Position numbers and translations under genes: made by a program. The notes under the pieces were generated by a model, which saw only the letters and a program-made list of their open reading frames with translations, was not told where the DNA came from and searched no databases. A stretch of 61,282 bases of DNA from a virus, in IMG/VR virus record IMGVR_UViG_3300037193_000488, positions 1-61,282 of that record; one strand, written 5' to 3'. This document shows, one piece after another, positions 1 through 7,720 of this stretch; the stretch's first letter is position 1; each line of letters starts with the position of its first letter.

Positions 1-141
1 CGGACCCACGCCTCAATGTCTTCAGGCCCCTAGGGCCAACGCTGCCACGGTCAGAAGCCGTCGTCAGTCCCGCCACGGGCTGCGAGGTCGGTCAGGCCGT
101 CCCGGAGCCGCTTGAACTCCTCCGACTCCAATGCACCATCC
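1..141. repeat. Terminal direct repeat, left copy
   Basis: These 141 bases are identical to the last 141 bases of the window, so the sequence closes into a circle of 61,141 bp. The terminase small subunit gene runs into this repeat, and the terminase large subunit starts just before the other copy, so closing the circle restores the normal TerS-TerL order. A repeat of exactly 141 bases is what some short-read assemblers leave when a circular graph is cut. I read it as an assembly overlap and not as a natural terminal repeat. A hairpin, GGCCC-CTA-GGGCC, lies at 25-37 in the TerS-TerL gap. Confidence 0.95.
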
Positions 142-650
142 TTGAGAACGTCACCAAGGATCACGTCCCATGGATCCTCCGCGCCGACCCGGACAACATC
201 AGGCACCTTGCCGGCTCCGCGTTGCAACAGGAGGTCCACGGCCTTGACCCGGGCCGAATCCTGCTCGGATGATTCGGCGATGTCTTGGAGGATCGCCGTT
301 GCCCTAGGCAGGAAGCCCTCGATGTTCGCTTGCATCGTGTTCAACAGGCGCTGACGAATCTGGGCATGGAGCTTCGCCGGTAGCGGCCGGATGCGCCCCT
401 TGAATTCCCCATCAATGTCCCGGCCACGGAACCTCGACAACTCATCCTCGTCAAGGTCCGCAACCGACAACTCGCCATCGAGCAACATCTGGTGCCGAGA
501 CTTCTGATTTGTAGCCCTTGGCCCCTTGTTTCGGAGCGATGCATTGCGCTTCTCTCGCCCACGATCCAATGCAGCCTGTTGTGCCGCGCTGGGCTTACTG
601 CCCTTAGGCCGTCCACGCTTACGAGGCTGATCCCCAGATGAGGCCGTCAT
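51..650 (-). CDS. Terminase small subunit (probable)
   Basis: A 199-aa protein immediately before the terminase large subunit once the circle is closed. It starts with a basic, disordered stretch (RKRGRPKGSK, an AT-hook-like core). A helical middle follows (about residues 85-150: QIRQRLL..., LPRATAILQDIAES, VKAVDLLLQRGAGKVPD), which resembles the helix-turn-helix and oligomerisation parts of phage TerS proteins. The family role is to bind the packaging signal and recruit TerL. The call rests mainly on position, size and the basic DNA-binding start; no single motif proves it. Confidence 0.65.
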   Translation of the reverse strand: MTASSGDQPRKRGRPKGSKPSAAQQAALDRGREKRNASLRNKGPRATNQKSRHQMLLDGELSVADLDEDELSRFRGRDIDGEFKGRIRPLPAKLHAQIRQRLLNTMQANIEGFLPRATAILQDIAESSEQDSARVKAVDLLLQRGAGKVPDVVRVGAEDPWDVILGDVLKDGALESEEFKRLRDGLTDLAARGGTDDGF

Positions 651-694
651 CTTTTGTGCTCACTCCACTCCGCTTGGGATGAACGTTTATGTGT

Positions 695-946
695 CTATGC
701 ATCCTTGGGCGGGTTGTACCCAGAACACGTCGCCTTGTGATACATCACCTGGTTGACCGCGTCCCGGATCACCGACCCATCCTCATCAACCGGCTGTTGC
801 CACTCGGCGTTGCACTCCGGGCAAGGAGACTCCCCATCCGCAATGACGTCATAGATGGCCAGCCGCTTGAGGTCCCGCTCGGGATCACGAGCAGCAGCAC
901 GCCGAGCCAACTCACGATCCCCAGCACTCAGCTTCTCATTCGGCAT
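695..946 (-). CDS. Small Cys-rich protein, possible zinc finger
   Basis: An 83-aa protein starting MPNEKLSAGD. Its ATG lies inside the end of the gene before it (11-base overlap), so it is probably translated by coupling. A CPEC motif in the middle and a later HKATC could together hold one zinc ion. The function is unknown. It lies 44 bases before the terminase small subunit, and many phages carry small zinc-finger proteins near the terminase. A longer reading that starts upstream is less likely because it would overlap the neighbour further without a ribosome site. Confidence 0.7.
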   Translation of the reverse strand: MPNEKLSAGDRELARRAAARDPERDLKRLAIYDVIADGESPCPECNAEWQQPVDEDGSVIRDAVNQVMYHKATCSGYNPPKDA

Positions 947-1304
947 TCGGGCCACCCACAAAGTCGGTCGCCGGAACACCAGCAACCGCGTCCTCGGCAT
1001 CCGCATCATCGACAGACAGACCCGTCACCGGGTCCACTCCATCCGAGACAACAACATGGGTCTCCGTCGTGACGCCGTCCTCGTCCACACTCACATCCAC
1101 GCGAGCCGAACTCTTGGAACGTTGCAACACTCCCAAGCGTTCCGCCGTCGTCAGATGCGCGAGATGGTCAACACCACGCCCCGACAACCCAACCGCCGAT
1201 ACGTTCGGCATCCCCTGCACCAGCCCGGGATCTCCTCCATACTCCGTGGACCCCAACTCATCCACAGGCACGGACCGCGCAAACTCAATCGGTCCAGTAC
1301 TCAT
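936..1304 (-). CDS. Hypothetical acidic protein
   Basis: A 122-aa acidic protein rich in Val, Asp and Gly. Its start (MSTGPIEFAR) overlaps the end of the previous gene by 20 bases. The second half (VDVSVDEDGVTTETHVVVSDG) could be beta strands followed by a flexible acidic tail. I recognise no family. Being sandwiched between coupled genes supports it as real. Confidence 0.7.
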   Translation of the reverse strand: MSTGPIEFARSVPVDELGSTEYGGDPGLVQGMPNVSAVGLSGRGVDHLAHLTTAERLGVLQRSKSSARVDVSVDEDGVTTETHVVVSDGVDPVTGLSVDDADAEDAVAGVPATDFVGGPNAE

Positions 1305-1683
1305 CGATAATGCTCCTTGCCTCGTCTACCGACACGCCGCCAATGTCGCCAATTGTAGGCCCGCAGCGCATTAGCACCTTGTGATGAAGCGGCTCAATGA
1401 ACCGGAGCATCCTCCCGCAGCACTCCAGGCAATGCTCATCCTCCCAGACGCAATTCCGCTCGATCACCCTCCAGTCGGTCGCCGCAAATCCCTGCAGCAC
1501 GATCCCGAACGATCCAACCCGAATACCACCCAGCGCTATCGGAGCCGAACCCGCATACTCACTAAGCTCACGAACAAGGCCCTCAAGATCAAACACCGCC
1601 ACCCGGTGCCGCGCACCGCAAATGTGCTGACACATTGATGCCACGGTAATCACCGGCCCAACCCAAGGCTCCACGACGGTCAT
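1285..1683 (-). CDS. Hypothetical protein with Cys cluster
   Basis: About 132 aa, starting MTVVEPWVGP. A GGAGGG ribosome site lies 10 bases before this ATG and 7 bases before an adjacent GTG, so the start is 1683 or 1686. The sequence contains MCQHICGARH and WEDEHCLECCGRM, enough Cys and His residues for metal binding. It is the first gene after a 246-base gap that carries two palindromes, so it probably heads the operon that runs through the terminase small subunit. Function unknown. Confidence 0.7.
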   Translation of the reverse strand: MTVVEPWVGPVITVASMCQHICGARHRVAVFDLEGLVRELSEYAGSAPIALGGIRVGSFGIVLQGFAATDWRVIERNCVWEDEHCLECCGRMLRFIEPLHHKVLMRCGPTIGDIGGVSVDEARSIIDEYWTD

Positions 1684-1929
1684 CACATGCAAACCCTCCA
1701 ATACCCCATAAAACCACACATCCCTCGCGTAGGCGGCCGCCCGCGTCCCAGATGGACCCCGAAACAAGCCCTCTCCCGGCAACCCTCGAATTTTGGCACA
1801 TTCCTACGCGCGTAAAGGACTGACCACTTTTTCGAGTTGCTAGCCGAACAGAGTTCTCGAAGACCATCCCGGACGCGGGCGCGCCTATACGCGTATCGCG
1901 CAAGGGAAACGCATTTGCTGCATATGTGG
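1684..1929. promoter_or_regulatory. Gene-free gap with two palindromic sites
   Basis: This gap separates two minus-strand operons. It contains TACGCGCGTA at 1805-1814 (TACGCGCGTAGG on the transcribed strand) and a related palindrome, ATACGCGTAT, at 1887-1896. The first motif recurs at 18661, 27738 and 33732. An operator or promoter-control role is inferred from position and symmetry. I cannot assign -35/-10 boxes with confidence. Confidence 0.5.
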
Positions 1930-2619
1930 TTATTCGTCGTTTTCGTTTGCAAACTCGCGGGCATTCTCCTTCATGTACGCGCTCACGAGTTCATCTGGCA
2001 ATTCGTAAAACGGGTACATAGCTGGTATATGCCAACGAAGCAGATCGAACGTGTTTTGCTGTTCCGGTGACAATTTACCAGCTGTATTCCGGATGCGAAC
2101 ACGCTGAGTCATGTCCCGCCAGCCACGCGACATCTCATTCATGCGGATGATCCGTACGGGCCTACGGCCCCACGGCGCATCAACGCCTTTCGGCGAGTTC
2201 CCGATGCCTGCGAACACGCGCCGGAGGATGGAAGGATGCTCGAAGTACACCCAATCACCATCCTCACCCCGCATACCCCACCCGTTTGGCGAGGCATGGA
2301 TGCCCATCTCCAGGTACTTCCGGCGCATCCCGAACATGTACCACTTCAGCCACTCCTCCAAGTCATTCTGGACTTGAACCGGCCCTTCCCAGGGAGTTCC
2401 CTTGCGGCCCTCCCAAAGCTGCGGGAGCCGGTGATACGGGTCATCAACGAAGTACCTGTTGTAATCCTCGCAACCCTCCGGAACGCACACTCCGTTGGGC
2501 AGACCGACGATCTCCAGATACCCCGGGTCGCCTTCCGCAGCGATACGGGTCAGCCAATCCCCGGCATTGAGCCCAACCGGAACGGCGATGAGAAAGTGAT
2601 ACTTGTGGGAAACGATCAT
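1930..2619 (-). CDS. Hypothetical protein, 229 aa
   Basis: A 229-aa protein rich in Trp, Arg and Tyr (for example WLKWYMFGMRRKYLEMG, SRGWRDMTQR). It starts MIVSHKYHFL, and the ATG overlaps the stop of the small gene before it as ATGA. It is soluble by composition, with no signal peptide or membrane segment. I recognise no family. The last gene of its operon before the 246-base gap. Confidence 0.75.
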   Translation of the reverse strand: MIVSHKYHFLIAVPVGLNAGDWLTRIAAEGDPGYLEIVGLPNGVCVPEGCEDYNRYFVDDPYHRLPQLWEGRKGTPWEGPVQVQNDLEEWLKWYMFGMRRKYLEMGIHASPNGWGMRGEDGDWVYFEHPSILRRVFAGIGNSPKGVDAPWGRRPVRIIRMNEMSRGWRDMTQRVRIRNTAGKLSPEQQNTFDLLRWHIPAMYPFYELPDELVSAYMKENAREFANENDE

Positions 2620-2765
2620 GCCTGCCTCACGATGGTGATGAATCGTACGGAGAGCTTCGGGTACTCCCTACGCCACGCCCGCACCGCGTGTTCGCAGTCC
2701 CGCGCCCGGGTGATCCAGTCGTATGTCGCGTTGCCCTCCATCCACACGATCTGCCAGCGCTTCAT
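2616..2765 (-). CDS. Small protein, 49 aa
   Basis: A 49-aa frame (MKRWQIVWMEGNATYDWI...) that fills the space between two genes exactly. It begins with an ATGA overlap on the gene before it and ends with an ATGA overlap on the gene after it. The alternation of basic and aromatic residues suggests a compact DNA- or protein-binding fold. The double overlap is the main evidence that it is translated. Confidence 0.7.
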   Translation of the reverse strand: MKRWQIVWMEGNATYDWITRARDCEHAVRAWRREYPKLSVRFITIVRQA

Positions 2766-3145
2766 GGGGTTTCTTCCTCGTCCATCAGCCGGTCAGCGAG
2801 GTCTTCCAGGTACGCCTTCTGCGGCTTCCAGTTCACGAAGTCGTCTGCGAGCGGCATCACGGTGTCGACATCGAACCACATGCCTGGTGCGTAGATCTTG
2901 ACATCCATGTCGGTGTCCCGATCCACGACGATGAGCGCTCCCGGAATGCCCTCGCGCCACTGGAGGTCATACAGCAGAATCCTCCACGTTTCCAGGGAAT
3001 GCCGCGTCTTGATAGCCCAGGAGAGTTCGTGCTCCAGAACCGCTTCCTGGACCAGCGTCAGCTTGCGCTCTCGCCTCCGCTTCGCAGCCTGCTCCTGCTC
3101 AGTCGGCGGCTCCTCGATGCGCCCGAACCTCGGCCCGTATGGCAT
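2762..3145 (-). CDS. Hypothetical protein, 127 aa
   Basis: Starts MPYGPRFGRI, where the ATG overlaps the stop of the preceding gene as TGATG. The N-terminal third is charged and helical (TEQEQAAKRRRERKLTLVQEAVLEHELSW). The rest looks like a mixed alpha/beta domain (GALIVVDRDTDMDVKIYAPG). No family is recognised. It is one link in a tightly coupled run of short genes between the resolvase and the 1.9-kb gap. Confidence 0.75.
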   Translation of the reverse strand: MPYGPRFGRIEEPPTEQEQAAKRRRERKLTLVQEAVLEHELSWAIKTRHSLETWRILLYDLQWREGIPGALIVVDRDTDMDVKIYAPGMWFDVDTVMPLADDFVNWKPQKAYLEDLADRLMDEEETP

Positions 3146-3522
3146 CAGACATCCACCACCTTCGCGCCGGTCGGATACTCGTACAGATGCCACACGTACT
3201 CTGGCAACGTACGGCGACCACGGTGATCCTCGCGCCACGAGATGCCCGAGTGGACGTGCTTGGCAGCCCTGGGGATCGTGGCATCTCCGGTGCCCCATGT
3301 CTGGAACACATGATCGATCGTCTGGTCTCGGTACTTGAGGTTGACCTCATACCAGAGGTAGAACCCACGATTGTTGACGTCCATGTACTCGACATGCAAC
3401 AGCCGCGCCCCGGTCGGTACCTGGATGGTCTCCGGTCGGGCCGACAGCGGCACAACGTACTTCCAGACCACCTTGTCCGGCGCGTTCTCAAACCGCTTGT
3501 CCACCACTACTGTGTCTGTCAC
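3145..3522 (-). CDS. Small beta-rich protein (DUF7352-like)
   Basis: A 125-aa protein, largely beta (VWKYVVPLSARPETIQVPTG, HVEYMDVNNRGFYLWYEV). It resembles a small family, common in phages, of conserved soluble proteins with the pattern W-K-Y-x-V/P...I-x-V-P-x-G-A; the name DUF7352 is from memory. The biochemical role is unknown. Overlaps of 1-4 bases with both neighbours indicate coupled translation. Confidence 0.75.
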   Translation of the reverse strand: MTDTVVVDKRFENAPDKVVWKYVVPLSARPETIQVPTGARLLHVEYMDVNNRGFYLWYEVNLKYRDQTIDHVFQTWGTGDATIPRAAKHVHSGISWREDHRGRRTLPEYVWHLYEYPTGAKVVDV

Positions 3523-3755
3523 TTCCGCTCCCTGAGATGTACTTCCACGACGTTGCCGGAGTGGGGCATGATTTGCATCTTGCCACCGTTACTGCGGATC
3601 TCGATGCCCTGCTCGCCCACCGTGACCTCGATCCAGTTGTGCGCGTCGTACATGTACCGCATGATGGAATCGACCGGGCATAGCTGCGGTTCGTCCTCGG
3701 GCAGGATGCTGTCCTTGTAGATGACGTCCAGGGACGCCTTGTCAGGCCTTGGCAT
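3519..3755 (-). CDS. Small hypothetical protein, 78 aa
   Basis: Starts MPRPDKASLD inside the end of the gene before it (14-base overlap). It is mixed beta, with GEQGIEIRSNGGKMQIM near the middle. The start region GAGCATGCCAAGGCC is almost the same as that of the phosphatase gene at 14266, see findings. Unknown function. Confidence 0.7.
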   Translation of the reverse strand: MPRPDKASLDVIYKDSILPEDEPQLCPVDSIMRYMYDAHNWIEVTVGEQGIEIRSNGGKMQIMPHSGNVVEVHLRERK

Positions 3756-4173
3756 GCTCTTTCTCCCACTCTGCAAAGGATTTGCCGTACTCCCGGAGCA
3801 CGAGACCACCTTGCATGACATGGCCCCGGACCTCCGGCGGCATGCCCCGGAACTCGTGCTCATTCGGCCGGTGCCAGAGCCACAACGGCTTCTCCCGCAG
3901 ATGTTCCGGGACGGGACCACGGCCGTTGTTGGGATAGCTCGCGCTGATCATCTCCGCTTCACAGTGATCGAACTTGCAACCGAGGAACATCGGAGTCACG
4001 CCGGAGTGAACATCGATGGTGATGATGATGTGCTGCGGACGGCGGCGGCAGATGTACGCGTTGTAGCTCGGCGGCTGTGGACGGTTCCGCATCCACTTCA
4101 CCACATCGGCCGGGAGCTTGATGCGAGGTTCATCACCCTCGCCTTCGTTGATTTCCACCAGTTTCTGTGTCAC
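3742..4173 (-). CDS. Hypothetical protein, 143 aa
   Basis: A 143-aa soluble protein with a mixed core (YNAYICRRRPQHIIITIDVHSG) and a basic/acidic helical end (EYGKSFAEWEKEHAKA). It overlaps the resolvase gene before it by 4 bases. No family is recognised. Because it is co-translated with a junction resolvase it may act in DNA processing, but only position supports that. Confidence 0.75.
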   Translation of the reverse strand: MTQKLVEINEGEGDEPRIKLPADVVKWMRNRPQPPSYNAYICRRRPQHIIITIDVHSGVTPMFLGCKFDHCEAEMISASYPNNGRGPVPEHLREKPLWLWHRPNEHEFRGMPPEVRGHVMQGGLVLREYGKSFAEWEKEHAKA

Positions 4174-4757
4174 AGGAGTTCACCCTTCAAGTTGAAGATA
4201 TGGGGCCACGCCCTCCCGCGTAGCTCCGGTTGCTGCCGGCAACGGTCCAAGAACAAACCAGCGTGCCGTACGCCGTCGCGTGCGTGATCCTTCCCGACCA
4301 CCCACCAAGGCTGGCCCAAGCTCTTGGCGCGCTTGAGCCGGTCATCGGTCCACTTCGACTTCGCCTGCTCGGGAGTCTGCTTGAACAGGGGTCGCCCGGA
4401 GCCGTACAGATGCCACTCCATGCAAGCGTTGATCCGTTCCGGCTCCAGGAATTCCTCACTACTGTTGAACTTCCGCGTGGTCCAGCGCTCCCCGACCACG
4501 GCGCAGTCAGCCCACATGTCGATCAACTCCGATAGCTGATCGCACTGCTCAGGACGCGGGCCGGTGATCTCTCCGGCCGCAAAGTGCTTCAACGTCTGCG
4601 GGATCGGCTTCGTGGCGCGAGGATGCGGAGCCTTGTCGATGCGTTTCCCCAACAGTGCATGAGGATCCACACACATCACGCTCCAGCCGGTGGTACCTCC
4701 CGGATCATAGGCCGTTACCACGGCCCACCCCGTTGTCTCCGACGTGTACCGCGTCAT
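4170..4757 (-). CDS. RuvC-like Holliday junction resolvase
   Basis: A 195-aa protein with the RNase H-like plan of phage RuvC proteins. It has DPGGTTGWSV near residue 18 (first acidic residue and the glycine loop), an internal VGERW (second acidic residue) and a C-terminal DHARDGVRHA (the D/H signature). These proteins cut branched DNA, and phages use them to clear junctions and forks before packaging. It sits in a run of coupled short genes downstream of the nucleotide-metabolism cluster. Full length for the family. Confidence 0.85.
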   Translation of the reverse strand: MTRYTSETTGWAVVTAYDPGGTTGWSVMCVDPHALLGKRIDKAPHPRATKPIPQTLKHFAAGEITGPRPEQCDQLSELIDMWADCAVVGERWTTRKFNSSEEFLEPERINACMEWHLYGSGRPLFKQTPEQAKSKWTDDRLKRAKSLGQPWWVVGKDHARDGVRHAGLFLDRCRQQPELRGRAWPHIFNLKGELL

Positions 4758-5041
4758 TCAGCAACCTCCACGTGCCGGGTAGTGATGTAGTTGTTGAAGT
4801 CCGGGTGGAAGTCCGGCTCACCATCCACCTTGTTGTGCCGCCATGTCTGGTTGTAGATCTCCTTGGCCCGCAACAGCGCATCCTCGCCGACCGGTACATG
4901 CTCCATCGGGCTGTACCCGCCGTTGTAGCTGAACTTGCGGCAGTTGCATGAGACAGAGATCTCGCCTTCCCAACGGCCGGTACTGATGACGATCTGATGC
5001 GGCAGCGACGGGTCGCGATCAGTTGTCCTGACAAACACCAT
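4754..5041 (-). CDS. Hypothetical Cys-containing protein, 95 aa
   Basis: Starts MVFVRTTDRD, overlapping the end of the preceding gene, and overlaps the resolvase start by 4 bases. It contains GEISVSCNCRKFSYNGG, a CxC hairpin seen in small SWIM-type or zinc-hairpin proteins, then HVPVGEDALLRAKEIYN. A SWIM-like zinc fold (CxC...CxH) is possible but I do not see the second half clearly. Confidence 0.65.
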   Translation of the reverse strand: MVFVRTTDRDPSLPHQIVISTGRWEGEISVSCNCRKFSYNGGYSPMEHVPVGEDALLRAKEIYNQTWRHNKVDGEPDFHPDFNNYITTRHVEVAE

Positions 5042-5258
5042 CCTTCTCAACCTTCCTGTCAATCCCCAGCATTTCCAGGAAGCGCAGGGAAGCTTCCGGG
5101 TCATACCCAACTAACTCGACGGCGGATAGCTGAGCGTCATGGACTTGTCCCGGCGTCAGCTTGATGATCGGTCCTACATCCATAATGCCTCCGATGTCTC
5201 CCCACTTACCGTCATCCTGGCGGTTGGAGGTCGTGTAAGGGTTACTGCTGAGACTCAT
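5019..5258 (-). CDS. Small hypothetical protein, 79 aa
   Basis: Starts MSLSSNPYTT inside the last 17 bases of the gene before it. The second half (TPGQVHDAQLSAVELVGYDPEASLRFLEMLGI) is helical. Unknown function. Kept because the coupling pattern and codon composition match its neighbours. Confidence 0.65.
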   Translation of the reverse strand: MSLSSNPYTTSNRQDDGKWGDIGGIMDVGPIIKLTPGQVHDAQLSAVELVGYDPEASLRFLEMLGIDRKVEKDGVCQDN

Positions 5259-5799
5259 GGCGCTTTCGCTTTCGCTTCGGGGTCGGTCGTCCCTTCTTGG
5301 CTTCCGCCCGTGGCGAGGTTGGCTGAGAGCCAACGAACCGCCCGAAGACCATGCTCCGGGTCATGTCATCGATCGGCAAGTGCCTCACGGCCGCCTTGGG
5401 CGTATGGGAGGGATCGCGCCGGATGAACTCCCGGGTCAGGGTCCGGCCGATCGGAGTGTCAAACCTCTCCACCCCTGCCGCGATGTGAACGAAGTCACCA
5501 GCCCGCTTGACCGGAGGCATTTGCAGCCTTAGGGCCGCAGCCTCCTCCTTCTCCACGAGAGTGGTGGGAACCGGCTTCCTCTCAGAACGGCTCACCCGGG
5601 TCGTAACCGGGCCGGGGTCCGTAGGCGGCTTGGTTGTCGGTGCCGGTCGTGCGATTGGGGTTGCCGGTCCGATCTTCCAATCGCTCTCGGCGAACGTCAG
5701 CAGATCCTCCACCCGCTTTCGCTTCTGCCACCAGCGCCGCTTCGGCTGCTTCTCCCGCTCCACCATCAGGACGAACAACACCATCAGTAGCCGCACCAC
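5242..5799 (-). CDS. Membrane-anchored basic protein, overlaps gene before it
   Basis: A 185-aa frame starting at a GTG after a near-perfect ribosome site (AAGGAGGAGG, about 3 bases away). It begins with a short hydrophobic stretch (RLLMVLFVLMV), then a highly basic patch (KQPKRRWWQKRKRVEDLL), a Pro/Thr-rich linker and a basic C-terminus. Its first 218 bases also belong, in another frame, to the gene at 5582-5965. Third codon positions are strongly G/C in this frame over the first part of the overlap, which supports real translation. The membrane location is inferred; the function is unknown. Confidence 0.65.
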   Translation of the reverse strand: MVRLLMVLFVLMVEREKQPKRRWWQKRKRVEDLLTFAESDWKIGPATPIARPAPTTKPPTDPGPVTTRVSRSERKPVPTTLVEKEEAAALRLQMPPVKRAGDFVHIAAGVERFDTPIGRTLTREFIRRDPSHTPKAAVRHLPIDDMTRSMVFGRFVGSQPTSPRAEAKKGRPTPKRKRKRHESQQ

Positions 5800-5965
5800 G
5801 TTCCTCCTCCTTCACCATAGTTTCGATCATGTCCAAACGCTCACGAATCATGCCAATGACGGTCTGCGGGGTCGCGCCGATCGCAACCACGCTCCGTACC
5901 ATCGTCATGAGAGTTTGGTGTAGCGCTTGCTGGATCTTCTCCAACAGCTTCGGGTCGATGTCCAT
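5582..5965 (-). CDS. Hypothetical helical protein with disordered tail
   Basis: A 127-aa protein starting MDIDPKLLEK. Two ATGs lie side by side after GTGGAGGA; the second gives the better spacing. The first 55 residues are helical (LLEKIQQALHQTLMTMVRSVV...TVIGMIRERLDMIETMVKEEE). The remainder is Gly/Ala/Asp-rich and probably disordered, and it is encoded over the start of the next gene in a different frame. The tail may be shaped by the overlapping frame. Confidence 0.6.
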   Translation of the reverse strand: MDIDPKLLEKIQQALHQTLMTMVRSVVAIGATPQTVIGMIRERLDMIETMVKEEERGAATDGVVRPDGGAGEAAEAALVAEAKAGGGSADVRRERLEDRTGNPNRTTGTDNQAAYGPRPGYDPGEPF

Positions 5966-6014
5966 CATTCCTCCACTAGGGGTGGGCCAACCGGAGCCGA
6001 CCCACCCGCAGTCG

Positions 6015-7043
6015 TCAGCCGATCCGGTGGTGAATCGGCTTGAATCGGCGGTTGTCTTCCTTCGCCCAGGGGAGGGTGCATTGGCCCTCAACCTTCTCCC
6101 AGCCCTGGAACTCACACACCTTCGTCTTCTCACAGGTGATCTTGACGTACGGCTCCAACCAGGGATGGGCATCGAGCAAGACGCGCCGACATTCCCGCAT
6201 CACGGCCGAGATCTCCCACTGGAACATGTGGCATGCGCGGTACGCGTAGACGTTGAGGAATTCGCGCACCGGGTACTCCAACATGATGAAGTTCGTGGTG
6301 CCCTCCGGGAGGATGAACCGGGCATCCTGGTAACTGATGTCGGCTTCACAGGCCGCGCGGTAGGCCGCATGGCTGGTCATGATGGCATCGATCCACTTCA
6401 GCCGAACATCCGGCTTCCTCCACACCGACTCCGGCATGCGCATCTCCGGGTGATCGCCCATGTAGGAAGCGCGTTGCGACTGTTGGTGGAACGCGGCGCG
6501 ACGGCTACGCACCAGTTGATGCGTACAAGTCCGCGATACACCAGCCACGGCGAAGACGATGGTCTGCGACTCCAGGGCCGTTTGGAGACCACCCTTCAGC
6601 ATCTCCTCCCAGTCCTTGTCCGGCTCCAACGGGTCCACGAAACCCCACACCGTAGTGCCACGCTTGTCGTGCTTGTGGCGCTTGTGCTGTTCGCATTCGT
6701 CGCTGGGGTCCTCGGTCAACGCCACACAGCCTTCCCAGGAGCCCATGATGTCGATGCCGATCGTTGCCCGCGTCGCAGCGGACAGGACGCGCCGGAAGTT
6801 CTCCTCATCGATGCCCTGCACCAGCACCGCTTCGACGTTGTCAGAGCCGACCTGGATGGTGTTGTTGTCATACGGCGAGATGTGATGCCCGTCGTTCTTC
6901 GAGTGCCGGTTGAAGGCGACGTCACGCGTCAGCACGTCGTGCTCCGCAACGTCCTCGTCCAACCGGCTAGCGGCCGGGATGTAGTGCCCATCTTCCTTCC
7001 CTCGATGGACAACCAGCCACTCGGGGATGAATACTTGGTTCAT
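6015..7043 (-). CDS. thyX: Divergent ThyX-type flavin-dependent thymidylate synthase
   Basis: A 342-aa protein. The ThyX signature RHRX7S appears as R179-S180-R181-X7-S189, so only the His is changed. Downstream, YQDARFILP matches the E-D-A-R...L-P part of the family, and FQWEI matches the conserved Q-x-E-I. The usual N-x-R in the region near residue 255 is not obvious. ThyX methylates dUMP using FAD and methylene-tetrahydrofolate. The extra N-terminal 130 residues and the altered motif leave open a modified pyrimidine product. The gene overlaps the MazG-like gene by 4 bases. Confidence 0.75.
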   Translation of the reverse strand: MNQVFIPEWLVVHRGKEDGHYIPAASRLDEDVAEHDVLTRDVAFNRHSKNDGHHISPYDNNTIQVGSDNVEAVLVQGIDEENFRRVLSAATRATIGIDIMGSWEGCVALTEDPSDECEQHKRHKHDKRGTTVWGFVDPLEPDKDWEEMLKGGLQTALESQTIVFAVAGVSRTCTHQLVRSRRAAFHQQSQRASYMGDHPEMRMPESVWRKPDVRLKWIDAIMTSHAAYRAACEADISYQDARFILPEGTTNFIMLEYPVREFLNVYAYRACHMFQWEISAVMRECRRVLLDAHPWLEPYVKITCEKTKVCEFQGWEKVEGQCTLPWAKEDNRRFKPIHHRIG

Positions 7044-7720
7044 GCGCGCTTGCCTCCGTGCTTGTTTGGACGGGTGGAGTTGTAGGCCTGCTTGAGCAGG
7101 ACCTCTTGCCCTAGGTCGATGCCGTACTCATCGGCCGCGTCACCGACCCGGATGACGATGTCTGCGAGTTCGGCCGGTACGCCTTCTGGCTTGAGGAACC
7201 CGGCATGCACCAGTTCCGTTGCGACATCCTCCGGTAGCTCGGTTGCGCCGACAAACCCGCCATCGCCGCGCCGGTCAAGGACACGCGCCCAACTCACCAC
7301 GTCGAAGCCCGCACGGAGATCCAAAAGCTGCTGCGGCTCCGGCCGGTACTTCGCCACCGAGTAGTACCGCTCCGACTCGTGGTGGTTGTCGCGCCACTCC
7401 TCCAGGGCTTCGCTGGCTTCGCTGTGGATGAGAGCGATGACCTCACCAAAGGACCTGTCCGCTTCCCACCAGCCCTTCTCATGGGCCGTCGCGTTGGAAC
7501 GGCGGCCGATCTCGCTGATGCCCGGGTCGCCCATCGCCTGCGAGGTCCAACCGGCCGACCAACCGGCGCTCCGTCCCGCTTCGAGCGCGTTGGCGAACCA
7601 TCCCAGAATGTGAGCGAACTCATTCGGCGTAACATCTCGGGATGATGTGGCTTTGAGGAATTCTTGAGTCCACTTCTGTGCGTTGGTTCCCATTTCCTCA
7701 AGCAGTTTGCCATCAGTCAT
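7040..7720 (-). CDS. MazG-like nucleotide pyrophosphohydrolase
   Basis: A 226-aa all-alpha protein. FGEVIALIHSEASEALEEWR gives the first acidic metal-binding helix (ExxxE type), and ELADIVIRVGDAADEYGIDL gives the second (ExxD). This is the MazG/dUTPase-like NTP-pyrophosphohydrolase plan. Such enzymes hydrolyse (d)NTPs to NMPs, and phage versions may drain host or non-canonical dNTPs or ppGpp. An insertion of about 50 residues (HHESERYYSVAKYRPEPQQ...) separates the two acidic helices. It is coupled directly to the ThyX gene, which fits a shared role in nucleotide pools. Confidence 0.8.
   Translation of the reverse strand: MTDGKLLEEMGTNAQKWTQEFLKATSSRDVTPNEFAHILGWFANALEAGRSAGWSAGWTSQAMGDPGISEIGRRSNATAHEKGWWEADRSFGEVIALIHSEASEALEEWRDNHHESERYYSVAKYRPEPQQLLDLRAGFDVVSWARVLDRRGDGGFVGATELPEDVATELVHAGFLKPEGVPAELADIVIRVGDAADEYGIDLGQEVLLKQAYNSTRPNKHGGKRA

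Noticed and set aside
1-141. Natural long terminal repeat
   Set aside because: The exact 141-base length is best explained by assembly of a circular graph; a natural repeat would need read evidence.
5634-7085. Long plus-strand open frame (483 codons) opposite the ThyX gene
   Set aside because: It is antisense to genes with family motifs, has no ribosome site and shows the composition of a shadow frame in GC-rich DNA.
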